Below, one piece after another: positions 1 through 5,821 of a stretch of DNA of 12,282 nt (positions are counted from its first letter, which is position 1; every line of letters begins with the position of its first letter). The position numbers and the translations under genes were made by a program. Below the pieces are notes generated by a model. That model saw only the letters and a program-made list of their open reading frames with translations, did not search any database and was not told where the DNA came from. The stretch is from Moraxellaceae bacterium (GTDB lineage Bacteria; Pseudomonadota; Gammaproteobacteria; Pseudomonadales; Ketobacteraceae): assembly GCA_002402125.1 (NCBI GenBank), contig NVVG01000118.1, positions 1,850 through 14,131 of the forward strand, read 5' to 3'.

Positions 1-380
1 CTATAAGTATTTGTGGTAAAAGTATTCCAAGATTTGTATTTGAAATTCCAATCTCTAACAAACCTTACAGGTATATTAAGAATCGTACAGTCTTCTTCTA
101 CGACTGCATTTACAGTACTCTTACAATCTTCAAAGCAAGCTGAAAGCGACAAAGTACAAGTTTCCAAAGCATCTAAATAATAAATAAGAATTTCACGTTC
201 TTCATTTTCTTGATATACTCTTACTTTCCCTTTTAATACAATTTTTAATACTTTAATGTATTCGTTGTTCTTGATTATATGGACACCTTTTTCATGTACT
301 GTTATGAATGATTTCTCTCGAAGTTCCTCTTGAAGTTCTTCTTCTGTAATTCGAAGTTGATTTATGAAATTATTTAACAT
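1..380 (-). CDS. Crp/Fnr family transcriptional regulator, N-terminal part (runs off left edge)
   Basis: An open frame starts at ATG 380-378 and stays open to base 1, giving 126 residues. The start MLNNFINQL is followed by a helix (about 11-23) and a cyclic-nucleotide-binding-type beta-roll with the strand KVLKIVLKGKVRVYQ (about 43-57). It is Cys-rich further on: Cys75, Cys82, Cys86 and Cys98, in a context (ETCTLSLSACFEDC) that I recognise from Bacteroidota Crp/Fnr proteins. The DNA-binding HTH would lie beyond the edge. The family consists of cytoplasmic dimeric regulators of redox, nitrosative or metabolic genes; the ligand here is unknown. It follows the methyltransferase gene on the same strand after about 55 bp containing a structured element. 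The Cys cluster could hold a metal or be a redox switch, but that is inference. Confidence 0.8.
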   Translation of the reverse strand, partial: MLNNFINQLRITEEELQEELREKSFITVHEKGVHIIKNNEYIKVLKIVLKGKVRVYQENEEREILIYYLDALETCTLSLSACFEDCKSTVNAVVEEDCTILNIPVRFVRDWNFKYKSWNTFTTNTY

Positions 381-400
381 TGTCTAAGTGATTCAAATTG

Positions 401-446
401 CTTACAACGTTCTGTGTATACTACATTTCAATGCACTACACCCCCA
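401..446 (-). repeat. attC-like structured intergenic element, TTTCAATG-loop type
   Basis: On the plus strand this shows TTACAACG (402-409), an arm GTGTA (414-418), TTTCAATG (426-433) and the arm TACAC (437-441). Read on the minus strand it is an imperfect hairpin with unpaired bases, ending in CGTTGTAA. The methyltransferase stop codon (438-436) lies inside it. It shares TTTCAATG and the ACAAC/GTTGT core with the elements at 11658-11711 and 12189-12245, although the stem sequence differs. An integron attC-like identity is inference; a degenerate intergenic repeat or a terminator is the alternative. Confidence 0.5.
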
Positions 447-2064
447 GTTGTCCATTGCTTTTTTTCAATAAACTAATTGATACCGTAGCAATGTCAGAGC
501 CCGGGAATTTTCTAAACTTGCTCATATCTGGAGTCAAACCAGCTTCTTGAATTAGGTTCAGAAATTCGTCTATCTCGAGAATATATTGATCCGAATATCC
601 GTGTGTTAGATCGTATGCGGTGACCGCTGTTTTCCCGATATTTTGTGCAGCCAGTTCTGGTTTTATCGTGTGTAATTCAATCAGTAGCAAGCCAAATTTC
701 CCAACATAAGGTGTCCATTTTTTAATATGTTGTTTAAGAGATACCGCAACCATATTGTTGTCGATTTTGTTGCCTTGGTAGGCATATGCACCGGTTGATG
801 AACTAATTCTTGATGAAGTACCGTTGGGGGCTTCCCAAATTCTATTGTGATCCAAAAAGGTTCTTGCGTTAAGCAAATCTTCCAATTCAATGTCATACTT
901 CTCTTTCAAGTCTTGGGCCAGAAGTTCCGGATTTCCAATATCTCCCCAGATAATTTTCGCCCAAATATCTGCTTGAATGAGATTTGCTCGAGAAACCTTT
1001 AATGCTGCCTCATTATAATCTACTCCAATTACTTTCAACGGGTATTCATCTAACACGGTACCTCGATAGGTTTGACTTTCAATAACCGAGAACAAATGCT
1101 GTAGAAATGCCCCATTGCCACATCCCATATCAAGTATGCCCTTGGGTTGCTCCTCTATTGGTTTATTGAAAAGATCGATGATGATTTCATCCACCACCTT
1201 AAAGTATGAGCTGTGGGCACCGCCACTTCCCCAAATATTCATTTCTCTATCGACATGTGCCTCCTTAGATTCAGTGGCCGTATTTTTAAGGACTAATGGG
1301 TTCCCAAATATTAGCTCGTCTAATTTCCTAAGTGTCGGAATATATGACACTGTAACTCCATATGCGCTCGCTCTTTTCGCGAAAAACAATCCAAACTCGT
1401 TAAATTCGTAGAAGCCATTTTTCACATTAAACCATCCTAGTTCTGCCAAAATATTAAGCAACTTGTCAAACTCTCGATGGTTTTCGTGGAATTCTTCTGG
1501 ACTGAATTTCGATTCCATAAAATATTTATGAAACATCCCCGTAATCCCTAATTGTACAATTGTTGGACCTACAATGATTCCTTCAATATGAGTCAAAATT
1601 TGCTCCTCAATTTTTCTTCGAGACCCGTTTTCGGACAACTCAATTCCAAAGTTGGTTTTGTACTTTTTATAAATACTCTCCAACTTTAAAAAGGGTTCGG
1701 TTTCAAATTTTCTCTGATGGTAATGTTCAGACATTTGTAATAAGTCTACGACATCTTCATAGAGATGAAAATAGTTGAACGCTATTTCTGATGCTTCATT
1801 GGTTTCATAGCTAACAGAATTGTTTTGGTTGTCAACATGTTGAATAAGCCACCCTTGAGAGCAGAGTCCCCTTAGAGCAACGTTCAAATAACCTTCATTC
1901 GCATTGAATTTTGCAGCAAGATCCTTTAACGCTACTTTTTTGTTTTGGAGTAAATAATCTGTTACTCCATGCTTTTTTAAAGTGTAAGCAGTAGGCGAGA
2001 TAACAATGCCGTCAAGATGGCGAAATAGTTTACTTCTTAGGATTTTATTTTGATCTGAACTCAT
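436..2064 (-). CDS. class I SAM-dependent methyltransferase, possibly related to iron-dependent polyketide MT1 domains
   Basis: This is a 542-residue cytoplasmic protein. The C-terminal half has a Rossmann methyltransferase fold: motif I DMGCGNGAF (312-320), acidic motif IGVDYN (346-351), and WGDIGNPE (373-380). Further conserved-looking blocks are RTFLDHNR (401-408), IELHT (462-466) and THGYSDQY (487-494). The RTFLDHNR and HGYSDQ blocks resemble, from memory, the mononuclear-iron MT1 domains of AprA/GphF-type polyketide synthases; His465, His488 and Gln493 would be candidate metal ligands. That link is a hypothesis. The N-terminal half carries two related helical/winged-helix segments (about 12-75 and 153-212), like the dimerisation regions of many small-molecule methyltransferases. 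The ATG at 2064 is the first in frame, with a plausible promoter upstream. No polyketide synthase or carrier protein is visible nearby, so the substrate is unknown. Confidence 0.8.
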   Translation of the reverse strand: MSSDQNKILRSKLFRHLDGIVISPTAYTLKKHGVTDYLLQNKKVALKDLAAKFNANEGYLNVALRGLCSQGWLIQHVDNQNNSVSYETNEASEIAFNYFHLYEDVVDLLQMSEHYHQRKFETEPFLKLESIYKKYKTNFGIELSENGSRRKIEEQILTHIEGIIVGPTIVQLGITGMFHKYFMESKFSPEEFHENHREFDKLLNILAELGWFNVKNGFYEFNEFGLFFAKRASAYGVTVSYIPTLRKLDELIFGNPLVLKNTATESKEAHVDREMNIWGSGGAHSSYFKVVDEIIIDLFNKPIEEQPKGILDMGCGNGAFLQHLFSVIESQTYRGTVLDEYPLKVIGVDYNEAALKVSRANLIQADIWAKIIWGDIGNPELLAQDLKEKYDIELEDLLNARTFLDHNRIWEAPNGTSSRISSSTGAYAYQGNKIDNNMVAVSLKQHIKKWTPYVGKFGLLLIELHTIKPELAAQNIGKTAVTAYDLTHGYSDQYILEIDEFLNLIQEAGLTPDMSKFRKFPGSDIATVSISLLKKSNGQLGV

Positions 2065-2131
2065 ACGGTTTAAATAATGTATAATGGTTTGAAGCTAAAA
2101 GTTGTGAGGCTCTTAACTAAAAATTGTATTT

Positions 2132-2163
2132 CGAAGATAGTTATTGTTTTTAACTAAGATCAA
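2132..2163 (-). promoter_or_regulatory. candidate Bacteroidota-type promoter of the methyltransferase gene
   Basis: On the minus strand a TTG (2163-2161) is separated by 21 bp from TATCTTCG (2139-2132), one mismatch from the Bacteroidota -7 consensus TAnnTTTG. It would place the transcript start about 60 bases before the ATG at 2064. The 8-mer TTAACTAA occurs at 2113-2120 and again at 2150-2157, one copy on each side of the -7 box. This is pattern matching only. Confidence 0.3.
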
Positions 2164-2180
2164 TATTACGAAACATGAAA

Positions 2181-2213
2181 GCTGTATAGATTTTAGCGTA
2201 CGTTGTGCACAGC
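2181..2213 (-). repeat. weak structured element after the 2221 gene
   Basis: Just beyond the stop of the 2221 gene the plus strand reads GCTGT (2181-2185) ... GCGTACGTTGTGC (2196-2208) ... ACAGC (2209-2213). It has the GTTGTGC core seen in other elements of this window and a short inverted repeat GCTGT/ACAGC. The stem is poor. It is listed because of its position and core, not because it folds convincingly. Confidence 0.25.
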
Positions 2214-2220
2214 ATATCGT

Positions 2221-2718
2221 CTATTTTTCAACTCCAATTTTACCGAAGGGCTCAGAACTCAATTGATTAAAAAGGTCTTCTTTTGTTTTTCCCCAAGTCG
2301 TATCATTCGAACCCCCTAAAGTCGACCACCCTCCACTATATTCAAACACAAAGTGTTCTATCTCATTAAGACTCTTGTAGTCATACACGTTGTAGTTTTT
2401 GTAGCGCAGGTTTTGTACCAAAAGAATTTTTCGCTGTTGTTTTTTGTACTGGACAACGCCTTTATAAAATGCATAACCAAAACAATCTGATGCTAGTTCA
2501 TATGACTTTTTCGCTTGTGTTTCTGAGTTTGAAAGGTCTAAATGAACGTAATATCCCGAGGCTTGTGCAATTCCCCAATTTTGTTCGGCCGCGACATCAA
2601 TGCGTAAGGCATCATTATCATCGATTGAATAGTAATCCGTCATGAATACTGCGGTGAGAATTTTCAGTCCAACCAAAGACAAAATTATTACAATAAATAT
2701 GATTTTTAACTGCTTCAA
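2221..2718 (-). CDS. membrane-anchored protein of unknown function
   Basis: I do not recognise a family. With a TTG start at 2718 the protein has 165 residues and begins MKQLKIIF, then one hydrophobic segment (about 4-24), followed by a soluble part of about 140 residues that is probably periplasmic. The soluble part contains YYVHLDL, DCFGYAFYKG and FVFEYSGGWSTLGG, and ends FGKIGVEK. There is no ATG before the membrane segment: the first Met codon lies after it, so a non-ATG start is needed. TTG 2730 is the alternative and would add MYTI; it lies inside the GTTGTAC core of an intergenic element, which argues slightly for 2718. The helix could be an uncleaved signal anchor. The gene stands alone between two intergenic gaps. 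Confidence 0.65.
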   Translation of the reverse strand: MKQLKIIFIVIILSLVGLKILTAVFMTDYYSIDDNDALRIDVAAEQNWGIAQASGYYVHLDLSNSETQAKKSYELASDCFGYAFYKGVVQYKKQQRKILLVQNLRYKNYNVYDYKSLNEIEHFVFEYSGGWSTLGGSNDTTWGKTKEDLFNQLSSEPFGKIGVEK

Positions 2719-2808
2719 TATTGTGTACAACGATTGGTATAAAAAGCGTAATCATCCCTAAGGTTGACTCTGATTTCCATACAGTGTTCTATGCTGTTTT
2801 CTAGTATT

Positions 2809-2816
2809 CAAAAATA
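2809..2816 (-). promoter_or_regulatory. candidate -7 box upstream of the 2221 gene
   Basis: The minus strand has TATTTTTG, an exact match to TAnnTTTG, about 90 bp before the TTG start at 2718. I see no good -33 TTTG at the expected 19-23 bp spacing, so support is partial. Confidence 0.22.
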
Positions 2817-2916
2817 TGAATTTCAAAATTGACATGTAAACTCCGTTCTTATCTTAAGTCAAGGGATTTTTAGTTCTCTAGTTGGATATTTGCATTCTAA
2901 ATATAAAATATCACAC

Positions 2917-3339
2917 ATGAAAAATTTAATTAAAGTACTATTGGTTGTCTCAGGTCTAACTGGAATTATAATTGGATCAGGCTTACTATTTGCTCCCGTA
3001 AGTTTTGAAGCTTCGGCCGGAATTGATCTTGGAACGAACATCAATCTGTTAAGTGAGGTAAGGGCTCCTGGAGGAGCATTATTAGTCGCAGGAGTCTTAA
3101 TTCTACTAGGAGCCTTCATTACTAAATTAGCCTATACATCTGTTCTGTTATCCTCTCTGTTTTATCTTTCTTATGGATTCTCTCGTCTTTTCAGTATGAT
3201 TGTTGACGGAGTTCCTAGTGAGTCACTTGTTACAGCTACAATTGTTGAAATAGTCGTAGGAGGATTGAGTTTTTTAGTACTTGTCAATTTTCTAAAAAAT
3301 CAATCTCAAAGCGATTCAGCACTGAAAATAACGAGATAA
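2917..3339 (+). CDS. DUF4345-type small integral membrane protein
   Basis: This is the only plus-strand gene, 140 residues from the ATG at 2917. A TTG nine codons earlier (2890) is also in frame but adds only a polar stretch. Four hydrophobic segments are visible (about 4-27, 52-70, 72-94, 104-126). The sequence NLLSEVRAPGGALL (43-56) after the first helix is the kind of signature I associate with DUF4345, a widespread inner-membrane family of unknown function. The C-terminal tail is short and polar. It converges on the Crp/Fnr gene at 3344, with only four bases between the two stop codons, and a hairpin plus T-run lies across the junction. No function can be proposed from context; regulation by the neighbouring Crp protein is possible but unsupported. 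Confidence 0.8.
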   Translation: MKNLIKVLLVVSGLTGIIIGSGLLFAPVSFEASAGIDLGTNINLLSEVRAPGGALLVAGVLILLGAFITKLAYTSVLLSSLFYLSYGFSRLFSMIVDGVPSESLVTATIVEIVVGGLSFLVLVNFLKNQSQSDSALKITR

Positions 3340-3365
3340 TCAATTATGTTGATTTCTCTTTTTTC
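3333..3365 (+). terminator. intrinsic terminator for the DUF4345 gene
   Basis: GAGA (3333-3336) and AATCAA (3338-3343) pair with TTGATT (3349-3354) and TCTC (3355-3358), with one bulged T and a five-base loop. A run of six T follows. The structure overlaps both converging stop codons, so it serves the plus-strand gene. On the minus strand no T-run follows. Confidence 0.55.
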
Positions 3366-3931
3366 AAAATCCTTTTTCTAATCCTGCTGAAGGATTCTGG
3401 AGTTACTCCGATATAACTGGCAATTTGATGAAGAGGAACTCTGTTTAGGAGCTCAGCTTGGGTTTCCATCAAAATAAGATATCTCTCTTCAGGATTGTAA
3501 TTGTTTAGCAATGAAATTCGCTCTTGAGCTTTGGCGTAATCTTGCGGCATTAAGGTATGAACGAGGTACTCAAGTTTTGGATACTTTTTATGTAATTCCT
3601 TCTCTTGCTCTCGGGTTCCTGTTGTAAGAATGCAATCCTCAACACAGGAAAGATAGTACTTAGAGGGACTATTCTCTAAATAACTTGAATACAAAACAGC
3701 TGCCTGTCCTTCTATAAAAAAGGCAGTTGTTTTTTCCTCTCCATTTACTAGTTGAAATTGTCTCACACATCCTTTTAAAACAAAATAACACTTGTTACAG
3801 ATATTGCCTTCTTTTAAAATTAACGCCCCTTTTTTGAAAGATTCAATTTGTGTATTTTCGACAATAGCCGCTATCTCATTTTCATCAAACTTCTTAAACT
3901 TTGAGATAAAGTCTGTTAATATCCTTTTCAT
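3344..3931 (-). CDS. Crp/Fnr family transcriptional regulator
   Basis: A 195-residue protein of the usual Bacteroidota length for this family. The N-terminal cyclic-nucleotide-binding-like beta-roll (about 20-110) includes FKKGALILKEG (32-42) and YFVLKGCVRQF (49-59). A long dimerisation helix region follows (about 125-160), then a C-terminal helix-turn-helix, VPLHQIASYIGVTPESFSRIRK (165-186). Cys45, Cys48, Cys55, Cys96 and Cys100 are notable. The canonical cAMP-binding PRGExS signature is absent, so it probably does not bind cAMP. The ATG at 3931 is preceded by an AT-rich leader. It converges on the DUF4345 gene and is separated by about 160 bp from the membrane-protein unit to its right. Its target is unknown. 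It is clearly a different paralogue from the two other Crp/Fnr genes here. Confidence 0.9.
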   Translation of the reverse strand: MKRILTDFISKFKKFDENEIAAIVENTQIESFKKGALILKEGNICNKCYFVLKGCVRQFQLVNGEEKTTAFFIEGQAAVLYSSYLENSPSKYYLSCVEDCILTTGTREQEKELHKKYPKLEYLVHTLMPQDYAKAQERISLLNNYNPEERYLILMETQAELLNRVPLHQIASYIGVTPESFSRIRKRILKKEKST

Positions 3932-4012
3932 TAGCTTGATTTTACTGCCCTAAAGCGGTTTGTGTAAGGATAGTAAGAGGTTTTGAATACTTACTATTTA
4001 ATTTAGTACTTC

Positions 4013-4062
4013 GTAAAATGCACAGAATTTTAATTTATGCACTAAACCCTTTATCATTTTAC
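4013..4062. repeat. 8-bp inverted repeat in the 3932-4088 gap
   Basis: GTAAAATG (4013-4020) and CATTTTAC (4055-4062) are exact reverse complements 34 bases apart. They lie between the start of the Crp/Fnr gene at 3931 and the end of the membrane-protein gene at 4089. The interior is AT-rich. It could be an operator pair, a processing structure or chance in an AT-rich gap. I see nothing else in this gap apart from a plus-strand frame that I treat as a shadow. Confidence 0.3.
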
Positions 4063-4088
4063 ACTTTGTTTGGCGTATGTGATTTTGT

Positions 4089-4469
4089 TCAGTTGCTTAA
4101 GGCTATCATTAATGTGAAGATGGTTAGAATTATCGTAATCGGTGTAAATAATCTTTGTTCAACTTTGTTTTTTGAAACTATGTTTCCAAATGTGTTGAAT
4201 GCGAACAAAACTGCCATACTGCACAAGATGAACGTCATCATTTTTCTTGGAAAGTTAATTGTCAAAAAATCTGATTGTACCAAAATGATGAAAAGGAAAA
4301 ATAGGTTTGCTATGATTGATACAACTTCAAATCGATACATTTCAGAGTCAGACTTTAACCTTCCACCCCAAATATTTTTGTAAGGGACAAATTTTAATAA
4401 AACACAAATGTGCACTATTAACAGAAGTGATAAAATTATTAAAAGTCCGTTTTGAGCAAAGTCTATCAT
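4089..4469 (-). CDS. four-helix integral membrane protein of unknown function
   Basis: A 126-residue protein starting at ATG 4469. Hydrophobic segments lie at about 6-28, 47-66, 75-97 and 107-124, with short polar loops such as KSDSEMYRFEVV and VSKNKVEQR between them. I do not recognise a family. The start codon comes two bases after the TAA of the upstream beta-barrel gene (4474-4472), so translation is very probably coupled. A TTG at 4481 would overlap that gene and is less attractive. Joint expression suggests the inner-membrane protein and the outer-membrane barrel serve the same envelope process, which is inference from gene order alone. A plus-strand frame across the same bases (4018-4383) is hydrophobic only because it is antisense to these helices. 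Confidence 0.75.
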   Translation of the reverse strand: MIDFAQNGLLIILSLLLIVHICVLLKFVPYKNIWGGRLKSDSEMYRFEVVSIIANLFFLFIILVQSDFLTINFPRKMMTFILCSMAVLFAFNTFGNIVSKNKVEQRLFTPITIILTIFTLMIALSN

Positions 4470-4471
4470 GT

Positions 4472-5041
4472 TTAATACCAATTAAATCCAACGATAAACA
4501 TATTAGAGAGACCTTCTCTTTGCCCATTATTAGGAAGATTTGATTTACCAAGAAATATTCGGTATTGCAAATCTAAGGCAAAACGTCCTTTGTGCCACAC
4601 TTCATAACCTGTTGTAAAGGTAAAGGCAGGTAAACCCGTATAAAAATTCGCGGTTTTTGGATCCTTGACAGTGTAAAATGCAGGCGCGTCAAATGTTAAA
4701 CCTGCTCCTCCCAACAACCACCAATTATCTATTAACCAGTATTGTCCTGCGATAATTAGGCCTTCAAATCCTCTATCTTTACCTTGGTATTTATAATTTG
4801 CTCCTGGTAACAATGCAAGTAGAGCAAATCGCTCATTAAGCATATACCCCACTTTTATGTTTGGTAATGTTGTAGAAAAAGTCACATTAGTGGTGTTATT
4901 TGTATTTAGTGTTAATACTCCTGCACCAAGGCCAAGACCAATAACAAAGCCTTTTCGTTCTATTTGTTTGTGCTCTAAATTTGTTTGTGCAAAAGTGTAA
5001 TTTGCAATAAGTGTCAAAGTAAGAATTAAAATTTTACGCAT
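4472..5041 (-). CDS. outer-membrane beta-barrel protein
   Basis: A 189-residue protein from ATG 5041. The first 19 residues (MRKILILTLTLIANYTFAQ) are a typical Sec signal peptide ending in FAQ. The mature part is a series of alternating amphipathic strands rich in Gly and aromatics, for example GFVIGLGLGAGVLTL (31-45), WLLGGAGLTF (108-117), FTFTTGYEV (140-148) and FALDLQYRIFL (154-164). It ends MFIVGFNWY, the aromatic C-terminal strand expected of an outer-membrane barrel. The size fits an eight-stranded barrel of the OmpW/OmpA-like or porin-family type. A TTG ten codons upstream (5071) is rejected because it would bury the signal peptide. It sits between a Crp/Fnr regulator 75 bp upstream and a coupled membrane protein, in one likely transcription unit. 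Confidence 0.85.
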   Translation of the reverse strand: MRKILILTLTLIANYTFAQTNLEHKQIERKGFVIGLGLGAGVLTLNTNNTTNVTFSTTLPNIKVGYMLNERFALLALLPGANYKYQGKDRGFEGLIIAGQYWLIDNWWLLGGAGLTFDAPAFYTVKDPKTANFYTGLPAFTFTTGYEVWHKGRFALDLQYRIFLGKSNLPNNGQREGLSNMFIVGFNWY

Positions 5042-5098
5042 CTTTTCTATTATTAAATTATCGAGATGCAAAGGTTAGAATTGTCGAATTGAGAATAA

Positions 5099-5112
5099 TT
5101 ACCAAATGGTAA
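5099..5112. promoter_or_regulatory. palindrome TTACCA-AA-TGGTAA, candidate operator
   Basis: A 14-base site with perfect 6-bp arms lies four bases beyond the Crp/Fnr stop codon (5119-5117) and about 58 bases before the ATG of the beta-barrel gene. Crp/Fnr dimers bind twofold-symmetric sites of this general size, so it could be where the adjacent regulator controls the barrel and membrane-protein pair. The minus strand further on has AACCTTTG (5079-5072), one mismatch from TAnnTTTG, as a possible -7 box. It could also be the stem of a weak attenuator. Confidence 0.35.
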
Positions 5113-5116
5113 AAAA

Positions 5117-5686
5117 TCAATTTGCGGTATTTCTTATTCTACTCAAACTTTGTGGTGTAATACCAAGGTAAGATGCAATGTGTTTTTGTGCAATTCTTTG
5201 ATGAATATCAGGGAATTTCCTTTGTAGGATTTCATATCTTTCTTTGGATGATTTTGTTAAAAGCTCAATTTGTTGTTTTTGTTTTTCAATAAAAGAGTCT
5301 TCAGCAGATATTTTCATAATAATTTGTCCAATCGATTTTTTACCTAACTCATAAAAATTCTCTCTCGAAATTTTAACCATTTCAGATTTCTCAAGAGCAA
5401 CGACCTCTAATTCTGTAGGCTCTTTTGTAAGTAAAGACATATAATCACAACAAGCACTATTCTCAAATGCAAAGTCAAGGCAAACAAAATTATTTTCTTT
5501 CCATAAAAAAATCCCTGCACTTCCTTTAATGATGAAATAGAAATATTTTTCAGTCGTATTTTGTGATTTAATTATTTCATCTTTCTCAAATGAAATTGGT
5601 TCGCATAATTCAGAAAATTCTTCCCACGCTTCAATAGGTGCATTGAAGTATTTGTCAAACGATTTTTTTAAAAATTCTGCAAGCAT
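5117..5686 (-). CDS. Crp/Fnr family transcriptional regulator
   Basis: A 189-residue protein from ATG 5686. The beta-roll domain (about 20-110) includes FEKDEIIKSQNTTEKYFYFIIKG in two pieces around residues 33-55 and the Phe-rich strand LDFAFENSACC (70-80). A long helix follows (about 120-150). The C-terminal helix-turn-helix is IAQKHIASYLGITPQSLSRIR (165-185), a very typical Bacteroidota Crp/Fnr recognition region, and the protein stops four residues later. A vicinal Cys79-Cys80 pair is unusual. The cAMP signature is missing. It leads a compact same-strand unit with the beta-barrel gene (75 bp gap, containing a palindrome) and the four-helix membrane protein, so local regulation is plausible. 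Upstream lies a roughly 80-bp imperfect palindrome. Confidence 0.9.
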   Translation of the reverse strand: MLAEFLKKSFDKYFNAPIEAWEEFSELCEPISFEKDEIIKSQNTTEKYFYFIIKGSAGIFLWKENNFVCLDFAFENSACCDYMSLLTKEPTELEVVALEKSEMVKISRENFYELGKKSIGQIIMKISAEDSFIEKQKQQIELLTKSSKERYEILQRKFPDIHQRIAQKHIASYLGITPQSLSRIRNTAN

Positions 5687-5731
5687 TTTGTGTCAAATTA
5701 TGATTTCTGTAGGTGTTTTTAATCGGTTCGT

Positions 5732-5810
5732 GCATTACGCCTCTACTCCACCGTAACTTCCAACTTTCCCATTGTGTATCACGGTCTGCAAATATGCTCG
5801 GGCGCGCTGC
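5732..5810. repeat. about 80-bp imperfect palindrome, GC-richer than its surroundings
   Basis: Outer arms GCATTACGCC (5732-5741) and GGCGCGCTGC (5801-5810) pair at 7 of 10 positions. Inner arms ACCGTAA (5750-5756) and TCACGGT (5779-5785) pair at 6 of 7. It fills the 135-bp gap between the thioredoxin-like gene and the Crp/Fnr gene. The composition differs visibly from the AT-rich neighbours. It lacks the clear ACAAC/GTTGT boxes of the other elements, so it may be a different repeat family or a long-armed relative. Confidence 0.45.
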
Positions 5811-5821
5811 TACCACATGTA

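Noticed and set aside
1115..1411. Plus-strand frame of 98 codons
   Set aside because: It lies wholly antisense to the methyltransferase catalytic domain, and the product is low-complexity Ser/Pro-rich sequence.
4018..4383. Plus-strand frame of 121 codons with hydrophobic stretches
   Set aside because: It is antisense to the four-helix membrane protein at 4089-4469, which has a start coupled to the upstream stop codon and regular helix spacing. The plus-strand product has no family character.
5042..5071. TTG start ten codons upstream of the beta-barrel gene
   Set aside because: It would place a polar stretch before a well-formed signal peptide that already begins with ATG at 5041.
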